From Paramacrobiotus metropolitanus (lineage: Eukaryota > Tardigrada > Eutardigrada > Parachela > Macrobiotidae): a stretch of DNA of 64,000 bases. The translations under genes and the position numbers were made by a program. The notes beneath the pieces were generated by a model, which had not been told where the DNA came from, did not search any database, and was given only the letters and a program-made list of their open reading frames with translations. Below, piece after piece: positions 11,108 to 21,894 of the stretch (positions are counted from its first letter, which is position 1; every line of letters begins with the position of its first letter). The DNA lies in the NCBI RefSeq assembly GCF_019649055.1, contig NW_026570266.1, positions 806,001-870,000 on the forward strand, given 5' to 3'.

Positions 11108-11134
11108 AATGCACGCAAAAGTGCATTTTCCTAG
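11108..11134 (+). other. Helitron 3' terminal hairpin and CTAG end
   Basis: A perfect 7-bp stem AATGCAC/GTGCATT with a 6-nt loop is followed after TTC by CTAG, fitting the CTRR consensus of Helitron 3' ends. The host base T follows directly. Confidence 0.85.
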
Positions 11135-12334
11135 TTACTTCGACTTTTTCACATAGTTATCATTACACGATGGGCTAGTACTAGAAGTACCTTTGATGAA
11201 CTACATAGCAATATTGATAAATCGTTGTCAAGGTACGATAAAAGTTACTTTTAGCATACCACGAAAAAATTCCTAGTGTGCCTTGCAGATGGAATCTGAA
11301 TCGGTAATAGTAGGTGATACTGCAGACAATTGACCCATACGCATTGTGGTTTTATGGAAAAATCGCACTAAAGTTAGGGCGGCTCACTGACGATATGCTA
11401 CCCGCTATTTTGCAGACGTTTTGCTGACCAGCAAAATATTTATCGACAATTCGTTGAGCGCTGACATTTTGCTGACAACACTCTAATGCCCGACAAAACA
11501 GCTTCCCCAAACCCAGTAAAAATTCTTTGAGATCTAAAATCAAATAACACCTAAGCAAAAATAAGAAAGTATGAGAAACATAAAAAAAACCTTATGTTAC
11601 ATACACCACCGGGATTACAAAAACTAAACCTGGGCAAACTGGTAATTCTATAAAACATGAGCACCGACGGAAGCACTTTGAGCCCTAAGCAACAAGCTAT
11701 CCAGTAAACACGCACCGGTAGTTGAGAACCCCAGGAACCTGACCGCTGAGCAAGTGACCCCAGGAACCTGACCGATGGTCGGCCAACAAAATAGTTTCCA
11801 CAAAACGTCGCGCAGTGAAGTTGTAGAAAAGCGAACTTAGGTAGCAATCTGTCGGTTAGCAACTCGTGGTAGTTAACAACATTGTCGTACAGCAAATTGT
11901 CGGAAAGCAAAACGAAAATTAGTAAGAAAAGCGACTTGTTAACCTGAGCTACACGAAACACTGAAGCTAGCCATTGTCATCTCCAGTTTGTTATCGCAAT
12001 CTATATGGTGACACGCCGGCCGTATGAACTGTTTTTATCTGCGCTTAAGAAGACAAATAAAAATTTTATTAGTTCTCCAGCAGCGCGTTTTTCAAAGCCT
12101 GTACGTAAGTTCAGCTGCTTCTGAGCTAGGTCTGGCATCAGCCACTGCAGCCGTAAACTGTATAGCAAGAAAAATTTTATAACGTTTTGACAATCATAAC
12201 ACATTGACACTGTTCTGCGTTCGAAATTTTGCGAACACAGCGATTAGCAGCTTTTGTTGCAAATTGCAGAAAATCACTTGTTACGAAACGCCAAAAAAAT
12301 TAACAACAATGCAAAGATATTAAGGTTAGACCAA
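11135..12334. other. Intergenic, no gene recognised
   Basis: Sequence between the Helitron and the first F-box-family copy. It holds short imperfect repeats: ACCCCAGGAACCTGACCG-like at about 11728 and 11757, and TTGCTGAC-like at 11420-11480. The open frame 11551-11961 (minus) crosses these repeats and has no domain, so I leave it out. Confidence 0.5.
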
Positions 12335-13096
12335 CTAAACCAGCAGCGTTGCAGCAGCCCAGTGCAGCATACGGGCTAGCACTGTTGTGGCCCGTTGCTG
12401 CTCGTTGCGGCTTATAAGCCGTGTTGCGACTGTTGCGGCGTTGCAGCAGCCCAGTGCAGCATACGGGCTAGCACTGTTGCGGCCCGTTGCGGCGTTTGCA
12501 GATGCTTTGTCGGACGCTACGAAGAGTAGTACTGCCGTCTTGTTGCGGCGGATAATGTTGTCGGAACCGCAACGCGCTGCGCAACATGATCTTGGTACGG
12601 ATTGAGCCAGTCCTATAAGGGGCCCCAATGGTCCGTTTCGGCGAGCACGCTTCAAGGCGGCATTATTACCGTCCAAGACGCGGTAACTTTTGACTGCCTC
12701 ATGCGGCAGATAAACCTCGACATTCATGAGCGTAATATTATCATAACAATATAGCTCTGCGGAGCGTACGGGCTGCCATGATTCCGGATGATCGTCATCA
12801 ACTCTGACCAAGGTATACATCCCATTCTTGATTTCAGTCTCTTGGATGCTGCAACTTGGTCCGGCCCATACACCCACCCTGCGCAGGTTCTTCATGGGTA
12901 TCAGCCGCAGTTGTTGTTGCATACAGCCGATGCGCACCCAACAGTGATCCTTTTCCAGTCCACAGACATACCCGCGGTATACGGTCCTATTGTCGCCCTC
13001 ACAATCAGTGTAGTCCACAATATCGACAACAAACCGGCTGTAAATTCCCGTTAGCAGTGGCGTTGTGTATATTCGCGCAAACAAAAAGTCTTCCAT
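12335..13096 (-). pseudogene. F-box-family copy A, truncated to the N-terminal exon
   Basis: From ATG at 13096 the frame reads MEDFLFARIYTTPLLTGIYS, the family N-terminus, and follows the family through the YRGYVCG...CWVRIGC block and YRVLDGN to GPLGP. At about 12615 similarity stops: the expected PVTKESFRRVLIPF block is missing and the chain runs into low-complexity sequence made of a 92-bp duplication. No F-box, C-terminal or tail exon is found downstream. It is a 5' fragment and could make at most a short N-terminal-domain protein. Confidence 0.75.
12346..12494. repeat. 92-bp direct duplication in the tail of copy A
   Basis: GCGTTGCAGCAGCCCAGTGC starts at 12346 and again at 12438, and similarity runs over about 57 bp with one or two mismatches. 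It forms the unrelated 3' end of the truncated F-box-family copy. Confidence 0.8.
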
Positions 13097-14604
13097 GATG
13101 GATGCACCGGGCAATTGGGCTGAACCTGCAAGCTTCACAAATTCTTCACATAGTTTGACTCACAAGGGCAAAGGTACTCTTTTTGGGGAAACTATACTTT
13201 ACAAACAGTAGCAATACTGCCTGACCTATATGATTCGGTTTTTTGTACGTTTGCAGCTTTGCACTGTTGGATTAAATTTTAGCATAGAGAATTATGGACT
13301 GCAGTTCCTTCCGCTGTATATGGTACTGACCAGGATCAATACATATGCGAGATCAGACACGAATGGACAGAGTGGAAATAAGGGAGGCAATCAATCGATA
13401 CTTCATAGTCCATGTGTTGTTTAAGTGATTCACCGCGCAAGTGGCCATCCATTAAAGCGGCTAGCAACCAACTGAACCAAGCCATGCGGTAGTACATGTT
13501 GCCGCCCCCGTACGTACTCCGGGGCAACAGTACAGCAACCGGCAAGAGGTCCATAGTAATCTACTAATTACTGAGTTAAGTACATGCGATTGCAGGTTAA
13601 CCTTCATCAAATATTTTCAGGTTAACCACGAACCATGTTGCTACTACAACCCTTTACATTCCTAAACGGTTATACAGTTTAGGGCTCCTAACGTGTACTT
13701 AGGCAATATCGCACAAAATCAATCTCTGCGTAAACCAACGAGTGTCACTGTCACGATATGATTGTGATATAAAGAAAAACAGGACTTGTGATAGGTGAGA
13801 AATGGCAATAAACTGCTAATAATTTCTAGTGGCTTTTCTGCGTACGGTATAAGGGTGACTGTTCATATTTTGCAGTGTCTAGAACGATATTGTTGCTGAT
13901 ACAGACCTTGCTTTCCTTTAGATAACTTTTCCCAGTTGTCACTTCCTTGTTGTAATAACTACGAAAATTTTTTTTTTATTTTAACTCGACCAAACGAAAG
14001 ATCAACACGGTGTAAATGCTGTGGCATTGATTGTTAACCGTAGTCGTAGAATATGCAGATGGTTTTCAAACTGCATTTCGAAAGCCTGCTTAGCGGATCT
14101 CACGAGAATCGAATGCAAATGAGAGCAGCTCTTTCGTTTCTCATACATACAAAGGTCATTAGAATGTCGCAGGTTTCACAGCAAAAATCAAGCAGAAATC
14201 TCGCTACACGAAATAAAGAAGTAACGTGATACGCTGCATATATTTATTGTTAGTTACACAAACGTGAACATCAAAACATGAGCGACACAAGCACTGCAGT
14301 ACATATTCGTACAGTACGCTATTTAACTCTCCACTGTACTGTATCCTTTAGACCTTTACCAAAATTAATGCGGTTTCAAAAACTGTACGTTATTACTCGT
14401 AATGCAGATTGACTGGTCGAAGTTATGAAAACCATGAAAGTTACAAAAACTTACATTTGAGTCTGTAGCGTGTACTAGATAAAAACAGTACATACTAATC
14501 GTAAATACTCAATGGAAATACTCAATACTCATGCGTTTCTTGATGGACTCTGCCGCACTGACGCCATTAAAAAATCGGTTTTGGCTTTAACGTTTGGCTT
14601 TCTT
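13097..14604. other. Intergenic; upstream module of copy A
   Basis: About 13255-13460 matches the 5' flank of the other family members: TTAGCATAGAGAATTATGG, a purine-rich stretch, AATCGATAC, and GATTCACCGCGCAA. The rest to 14604 shows no gene. Confidence 0.6.
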
Positions 14605-17347
14605 TTAGTCCTGGTCGTTTGACTCTGCTTCGACCGCAGACGCTTCCGGGACGGGCACCAGCAAAGCAAGTGTTAGCATGAGCAAACACTTTGGAGACAA
14701 CTTTGTGGCAACATCCTTTTTGACGTCGTCGATGCTCCTGGGCTTTTCCTTTTTCCACCTACACAAAGCCATTGTCACGTATCGTTTTAATTTTCATCAT
14801 ATTACAATTTGCATCGTCCTTTAAGCTTAGCTTTGAACATTCCACCTCGTTGCCGCACTCACAGTTCATAACACAGCGGAAAAAATGGCCAGATACCAGA
14901 ATACTTGTCATGTAAATCATCCTCCGTCAATGAATTTAGCCAGGTCAACATGGCTCTGATCTTGCTATCTGGAAGTGTTGGGCACAACTCTTCCAGCGTA
15001 GATTGGAAGGCTACTGATAACGTGTTTGTTGATGATTCCGTACAGCTGTACTTAAAATAGGGAACGGCTAGAAGGAACGGCTCGTAACAGCAGGCCAGAC
15101 GACGACGGCGCGGGATGTTGCGGATTCGATTATCATAATCACTCGAATACGATGTCGCAGCGAAACAGATGGAAAGAGTGCTGTCAAAGCGGCAGTTCTT
15201 CAGTAATAGCTGGCGCAGCACGTTGGCATAAATAGGCACCGGCTGATACGTTCCTTGGAACGAAACGAAGTGATCTTCCGTATGCAGCATGGGGCACTGC
15301 TTAGTGAATACTACAAACTCGTGGAACGTCAGTACGGAATTGTCAGCCATGATCAACCAGTCGAGTTTCACGCCCATAAAATGCAGAACAAGCGCCACAT
15401 CGTGCAAACATCTCTCCCAGTTACCGATGAGGTAAACGATTTTGGTGTTTACTGTTACCGTGCTGTACAGTACGTAATGTATTGCAGCGCGATGTCCCAT
15501 AAATGAAGTGCGCTGCTGCAGTGAGAACTGTTTCAGAGCATCGAGGACATCTATGGAATGGAGTGGTAAGATCAGGCATTGCTGGATTAATTCGGAGCAT
15601 AATAAGTGACGGAACCATTTACACGTTCTGAAAACACATTAATCAAGATTGTCAGTGACGCTTAATGGTAACACGGTTATACAAGAGAACAAAAAATTAA
15701 ATTATTATGCCTTGTTTATAAGCCTGTTACAGGCTTACAGCAACATAATGCTCGCACAAAAAGACTTCTGATTCTTGTCCAACTTCCTGGGTTCCAAACA
15801 ACGTTTTTTCTCTGCCCAGATACAAAAGGGCTTTATTGGATATTAAAAAAGCTAGTGTTTACTCTCGTCTCGGTTCTAGGCGAACGGGACCAGCAGAATC
15901 ATTACATGCCAGGAAATCAACCAATTATCGTACCTGCGAATTTGATGCTGATCAAAGCTATCCATACAGGAAAAAATAGTCAGATGTAGCTCCACATACA
16001 GGTCACTAAGACGTAGCTCACTGGGGTCGTCCAGGCCTACAAAAGACGCAAATTAATGCAGAGCACTGGACAGCGTTTAAGTCACTTCTAAGTGCGGTAT
16101 TATACGTGCCAGTTGCTCAACAATGGTGGTTTAATTCCGACGTCATAATAATCATAATTTATTTTGCTACTTACGCAGTGTACACGCAAGCGATTTCTAT
16201 TGGATGTAACTGAAATTCAGTCGTGTAAAAATATCAGAGAAGCTGAAGCATACTGATGGAGACATTTAAGTAAGGCTATTTTGGGTTTTTTTTAACAAAA
16301 CGGTAGATTCCCCCTCCGAAGAACCCCTATTTCTTTGCCATATTATTAGGAAATTGTACAATCCTGCGGAAATGGAAGATATTATGAGCAGACACCATGC
16401 GAACCAAAACCAATTTGTTGTTTGTTTTCCAGATTTTGAAATGATCCTAAAACGCTTTAATTTGGAGTTCCGGAAAAGGCTGTGACGGCAATATAAAGGC
16501 TATTTTTTACTGCATTTTCCAGCCTTGACTTACGTTCCATGCCCACAATCACGCTCACAAGTTTGTCCAGAATTCTTTCTACAGTCTCCGTGGCTCTCCT
16601 GGTCAGCAATGTTGCAAACCGCTTAATGGCGTAGACGACGTTCTTAAATGTAACCCTATCGTCGGGAAATTTGCCGCGACCTTTCGCGATTAACAAGGCA
16701 ACACACCCGTCCACAACCCCGAGAAACATTATCTGTTTGTTTGTACCACACCTCCACATAAACTGACTACGAAAGTGTGGCATGTCCTTTATGTGATGCA
16801 GTAGATCAGCTATATTAGGAATATCCCTTGTGAATTCAGAAAAAGGAATTAGCACGCGACGAAAGGACTCCTTGGTCACGGGCAGTCCCAACGGTCCCGC
16901 TGAACGAACTCGCTTTAGGGCGGCATCATTGCCGTCCAACACGCGGTAAGTCTTGATCGTGTCATCGGGCAGCATAACCTCGACGTTCAAGAACGTAAAG
17001 GTCGGATAGTAAAGGAACTGAGCGGAATATGCGGGCTGCCATGATTCCGGTTGTTTGTTATCCAAACTGACCAGAATATCCAGTCCGTTTTTGATTTTTT
17101 GTTTCTCTTGGATGCAGTATCCTGGATGTTGACCTGATAAACCCACCCTGCGCAGCTTCTTCATGGGTATAAGCCGCAGCTGCTGCTGTCTGCAGCCGAT
17201 TCGCACCCAACATTGATCGTTCTCCACTCCGCACACGTATCCACGATAAACTAAATCATCGTCATCCACAATGTCGACAATAAACCGGTTATAAACACCC
17301 GTTAACAGTGGAGTTGTACATATTCGGGCAAACAAGAAATCCTCCAT
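14605..17347 (-). CDS. F-box-family protein, copy B, intact, 611 aa, four exons
   Basis: Exons (minus) are 17347-16534, 16036-15934, 15627-14863 and 14758-14605, with donors gtaagt, gtacga and gtgagt and phases consistent; the total is 1836 nt. The N-terminal exon (residues 1-271) has a small beta-rich block (YRGYVCGVENDQCWVRIGC, then LRLIPMKKLRRV) that could be an SH3/Tudor-like barrel (inference), then FRRVLIPFSEF and a helical end. Exon 2 and the start of exon 3 form an F-box-like helix set (about 273-320: LSDLYVELHLTIFS...FDQHQIRR|TCKWFRHLL), matching the F-box pattern LP...IFSYL...L..R.VCK.WR. Exon 3 (307-560) may be degenerate leucine-rich substrate-binding sequence. Exon 4 has a hydrophobic CLLMLTLALLVP and an acidic end. 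An SCF ubiquitin-ligase adaptor role is inferred from the F-box only. It is the sole open copy of six. Confidence 0.75.
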
Positions 17348-17741
17348 GATGGATACTGGATTATCGGGTAGCTAGGCCTGAACTACTTTACAAATCGTTT
17401 AAAAGGTTTTATTCAGTATAGCGATGCAAAGTTAAATTAAAGTAATTTTTGCTCTTACTAAGGTCTGGTAATACGGCTCGATCGATATTCTGTTAGCTTG
17501 CGCGTGCACTGTTGGATTTTACTCGTATTTGGCATAGAGAAATATAGGCTGCGATTCCTTTGGCTGTATAGTATTCGCTGGCATTGAACAAGATCTACGG
17601 GATCAAACAATAACACTGATGGACACCGAGAAAATATGGGAGGCTACGGGTTATAACCAATCGATACTAGCTGTACTAGTATGTGTCCTGCTGCTGGATG
17701 CTATCGACTGACCGCGCGATATGAGCATACGTGGTCAGTTA
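17348..17741. promoter_or_regulatory. Conserved 5' flank of the F-box family (copy B)
   Basis: About 17505-17715 holds the module shared by all copies: GTGCACTGTTGGATTT, TTGGCATAGAGAAATA, CAATCGATAC and ACTGACCGCGCGATA. Conservation of non-coding sequence between old copies suggests promoter or 5' UTR function, or simply the extent of the duplicated unit. No clear TATA box is seen. Confidence 0.45.
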
Positions 17742-18246
17742 CCGTAATTATCGAATTTGTGGCCCTGGGGTGCAAATAGTTCGAATGCCATGGCGGAGGG
17801 GGGCTTATTTCGGGGAGGGGGCGCAATTTCGGGGGGTGGCATTATTTCTCAAACGGTACATTTTGGAGAGGGGCATTATTTTTCTAACAGCTGCGCATCG
17901 TGTTCTAGCAAAATTGAACGCAGTAGTTACCGGTATTATCGGCGGTATATGCAACTGCACTACCTTGGGAAGTTGGGAGCAACATTTTGGAGTGTATACC
18001 TCCTTATACAGCTGTTTGCCACCGAACACCGCATTATATTGATGTCCGTTAACTGTTTCTCATTAAATTACAACAACTTCTGCGGCTAAATTTTGCGGTA
18101 TACCTATCATTTTGCGGCGCTCGACATTTATTAACGGCCACCTGGGGCGTAATTTCGGGGGGTGGTCTTATTTTTCAAACAGGGTCGGGAGGGGGCTCAT
18201 TACGGGCGGGGCTATTATTGCGGGGGGCCAAATCCGATAATTACGG
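17742..18246. mobile_element. 505-bp TA-flanked MITE with G-rich interior
   Basis: The ends CCGTAATTATCGAATTTG (left) and, inverted, CCGTAATTATCGGATTTGG (right) are near-perfect terminal inverted repeats, and both are flanked by TA (17740-17741, 18247-18248). That suits a Tc1/mariner-type non-autonomous element. Both sides of the interior carry G-runs (GGAGGGGGGC, TTTCGGGGGGTGG, GGGAGGGGGC) separated by T-rich TTATTT blocks, so G-quadruplex folding is possible. No transposase is present. It sits just upstream of intact copy B's 5' flank. Confidence 0.75.
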
Positions 18247-18248
18247 TA

Positions 18249-19340
18249 TATTCTAAATTACCGTATATTACTGCAGTAGCGCTGCCCGTCCCAGTACTTG
18301 CGTATGTACAGTACAATTAAATACTACACAGTACACACTACGTACTTCAACGGACAACTGTAGTGATGGTTATTTGTGAGTCTTTTGTACATACCTAAAA
18401 TTTCGCTGTACTAATGCTGTAATGTTTTGAGTGTAATAAATACAGTAAACTTCGGTATTTCGGAATTGTAATTTGCATTTTTGAAAATATTGCAATAAAG
18501 ATTCTAGCCGTAATTTTTGCTGCGTGCTTGCTGATCCTTGCCTGCAATGTTCGTATATGGGGGGTTCATTGTCGCATTATGCCACTTCCCTGTGCTTCTT
18601 GAGCCATTGGACCGAAATATGGCTGCAGTTATGCTATGCGCAGTTTGCAGCCATATCAGGAAACTAGGGGAGTAGGTGCATATTGCGACACTGAATTTCC
18701 TTTATGTGATTAACTGCAAAATATTTCCGGACCCATTCACATCCTTCACGCCACCGCATTGACAAGCAGCAATAAGCAGGAAACTGGGTAGCTCTGTTTT
18801 AGTTTTCTGTGAGATGAGAGTGTGCTCAACCCCTCCGCTGGGGAGACCCGGACGATGGGGGATTTCGCCGAAGCTGCGAGTACAGTGGTGTGTAACCTTG
18901 GTGTAATTTAGGAAAGCTTAGACACAAGCAACTCGACGGCACTCGTGAAATATCACTTTGGTTAGTCGCTATCACGAGTAATTTGATGTCGCTAACATTT
19001 ACCGGGCAAACGCGATGATGATTCCCCCTCATTAAGCAGGTTGTTAGCCCAATCGTCTGCTCTTGTATTTACGGGAATTAATGAAATACAGTGATAACCC
19101 AATTTTGTCTAACTTAACTACAGTTAGTTGTTGCAAGTTCGCTTGGTGTTACCAAAACTGGGAACGTTGCAACGTGTACGAAAATTTAGGCGATGAGGAG
19201 TCAGGAATTAGCAGACCACAGCTGCTTTCGGAAAGTTTTGCTCACTTCGACGTTTTAGTTTTCGTCCAACTTTACTGGGCTTCGAATACAGATCTTCAAC
19301 CAGAGTAATGCTTGTCGTGAGTTTCGGTTCGTGAGTGAGT
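18249..19340. other. Intergenic, no gene recognised
   Basis: Sequence between the MITE and the tail exon of copy C. The open frame at 19063-19308 (plus) lacks domain or splice support. Confidence 0.5.
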
Positions 19341-21894
19341 TTACCGCGGTTCTTCGAAAACAAACGATTTCTCAATTGGAACCAGCAAGGCTAATGTTAG
19401 CATGAGTAAACACTTCGGAGGTAACCTGATAGCGACATCTTGCTTGACGTCACCGAGATCATTGGGCTTTTTCTTCTTCCACCTACAAATGAGTTTTTTA
19501 TCACCATGGTCAGGCTTGTTGTTAGCTTCACGCGCATCATAGCTGTTTTACTCACAGTTTATAACACATCGGTACAAATGGCCAGATAAATGCTTTCCAT
19601 TTTAAATCGTCTTCCGTCAGAGAATCCAGCCACGCTAGCATGGCTCTGATCTTGTTATCTGGAAGGGTACCGGTGGGGCATAACTGTTCTAGTGTTGCTT
19701 GAAAAGGCTCGGCCAACGTGGACGTCGTTGCTTTGGTGAAGTGGTGCTTAAAATAAGGAAACACAATACGGAATGGCTCCTGACGACAGGTCAGCTTTTC
19801 GTGCCGCGTCGCGAACCAAAGGCGATGCTTGTAGGGAGGATACAATATCGACGTGAAACATATTGAAAGCTTGCTATTAAAACAACAGTTCTTTAGAAGC
19901 AGGCGACGGGCAACGCTGGCATATTCAGGCGCCGCATGAACTATTCCTCGAAACGTAACGAAATCGTCATCCGTACGCAACATGGGCCACTGGTCAGGAA
20001 AATCCAAAAATTCTTTGAACACCAGTACAGAGTTGTTGACGATAACCAGCCAGATGATTTCCACACGCAGAAATTTCAGTAGCAGGACTAATACGTGCAA
20101 ACATTTCTCCCAGTTACCAATGAGATAAATAATTTTAGTGTTTTGTGTAACCGTGTTGCACAGAACGTGAGTCATTGTAGCGCTGTGTTCGCTGCCGTCC
20201 AAACGCGGTTGCTGCGAGAACAGTTTTAGAGTATCGAGAACATCCATAGAATGGCGTGGTAAAATCAGACACTGTTGGTTAGCTGCGGAGCATAACAAGT
20301 GTCGGAACCATTTACACGTCCTGAAAGTAAAAAGAAGCGGCAAATCAATTTACAAAACCGGCAAAAGTTGCTCTCCGAAAATCATACAGATACAGCAAAA
20401 TAATAACCGCATGTTATCAGTTAGCGTTGGGGACGTTGTGAGGAACCGTAGATCCTACGGGTAGTTGCTGACTTACTGTAGAAGTATACTTGATAGCCAA
20501 AAAACAACCACATAACAACAACGAAGACATATACAAGAAAGTTCAAATTAAAATCTTAATTGTTATGCTTCATGCATCAGTAAATGGCCCGAATTCCCGA
20601 CTAGCCAGACATGGTTAAACAAGAAATTAGTCAAATGTTATACCTGCGAATCTGATGTTGATGAAAAACATCCACATATGAAAATACAGTCAGATGCAAC
20701 TCCACATACAAGACCTAGTCATCCAGTCGTAATTCACTTGGTTGGTCCAATCCTAGAAACCACATGGCTAGTGGCTACACTGTATTACACTGTTAGCTCT
20801 GTCCATTGTGCCGTGCAAGGGAATTTGCTATTGTAAATTAGTTTTGTGATTTTGAATATTGTAAGACTGCGTCATTTGTTGGTTGTTGCGGACGGCGTAA
20901 AAATATTATGATTCACGCGCTTCATAAACAAAATTTTCTGCTTTTTAAAACTGATAATTCTAGTGTGAAGTTTTTCACCTGCACACATTAAATTATATTC
21001 TGTCTTGAAATGTACGTTTACTTGGAAGTATTTTACTTTGATGCAGAAAGCACTGTTTTCTGTCAGCGCTAACGCAAAGTAAAGTATAAACTCACCATCC
21101 ATGCCCATAATCACGTTTACAAGTTGGTCCACAATTCTGGCCACGGTTTTCGCAGTTCCTGTAGTTAGCGATGTTATGAAACGCTTAATGGCATTGACCG
21201 CGTAGTAGACAATTTGTTTTTCGGTAGTGCCGGAGGTTCCGCTGCCGCAGGTCCCGGCAGCTAATAAGGCGATACAGCCATCGATAACCCCGAGAAACAT
21301 CATCTCCTTGGCCGCACCACATCTCCAGAGGAATAAACTGCGAAAATGTGGCATGTCCTGTACGCGTTCCAGCACCTCCGCAATGTTGGGAATGTCGCGC
21401 GTGAATTTGGAGAGGGGAATCAGCAAGCGACGGAAGGACCGGGCGGTCACGGGAAACCCTAGCGGACCCGCCCGACGAATGCGCTTCGTGGGAGCGGTAT
21501 TACCGTCCAACACACGGTAACGTTTCAGCGTTTTATCTACCTCGACATTCACGGCCGTAAAGGTCGGGCTCCAAATGCCGGTACCAACCATCCACGCGGG
21601 TTGCCATGATTCTGGATGGTCCTCGTCAGTGCTGACAAGGACATCGATGGCTTCAACGACATGATCGCGGCCGATTTTTCCTGATAATTTCACCCTGCGC
21701 AGCTTCTTTCTGGGTACCAACCGCAGTTTCTGCTGCCTGCAGCCGATGCGCACCCAACATTTATCATTTTCTAGCCCGCAGACGTACCCATGGTACCGTG
21801 TACCATCGTCATCCACAAAGTCGACAACGAACCGACTGTAAACACCCGTTAACAGCGGAGTTGTGCATATTCGCGCAAACAGAAAGTTCTCCAT
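19341..21894 (-). pseudogene. F-box-family copy C, stop codon inside the F-box exon
   Basis: All four family exons are present: 21894-21096, 20752-20644, 20320-19556 and 19482-19341, with intact donors and acceptors and correct phases. Exon 2 is 109 nt instead of 103: a 6-nt insertion brings an in-frame TAG directly after RLDD, in the middle of the F-box. The other exons are open (ENFLFARICTTPLLTGVYSR at the start, CLLMLTLALLVPIEKS near the end). Translation would stop at about residue 278, leaving only the N-terminal domain. An unannotated alternative splice skipping exon 2 would shift the frame (109 nt), so I call it a pseudogene; an N-terminal-only protein remains possible. Confidence 0.75.

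Larger units (their letters stand above)
5650..11134 (+). mobile_element. Autonomous-type Helitron (Rep/helicase), near full length
   Basis: The unit encodes a Rep-like HUH endonuclease domain followed by a PIF1-type helicase, the hallmark of rolling-circle Helitrons. The 3' end is defined: stem AATGCAC/GTGCATT (11108-11127) then TTC and CTAG (11131-11134), with T as the next base, as expected for insertion between A and T. The 5' end is uncertain; a 14-bp sequence at 5659-5672 (GACCGGAGCGCAGC) is the exact inverse of 11090-11103, which suggests the element starts near 5650. A TGTC(TGTC) run lies at about 5707-5717. The coding region contains at least one clear frame break (about 9412) and a doubtful junction near 6776, so this copy is probably inactive or was recently disabled. 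Confidence 0.85.

Noticed and set aside
11551-11961. 136-codon minus-strand open frame
   Set aside because: It spans short direct repeats, shows no domain or codon-like constraint, and begins and ends without splice or promoter context.
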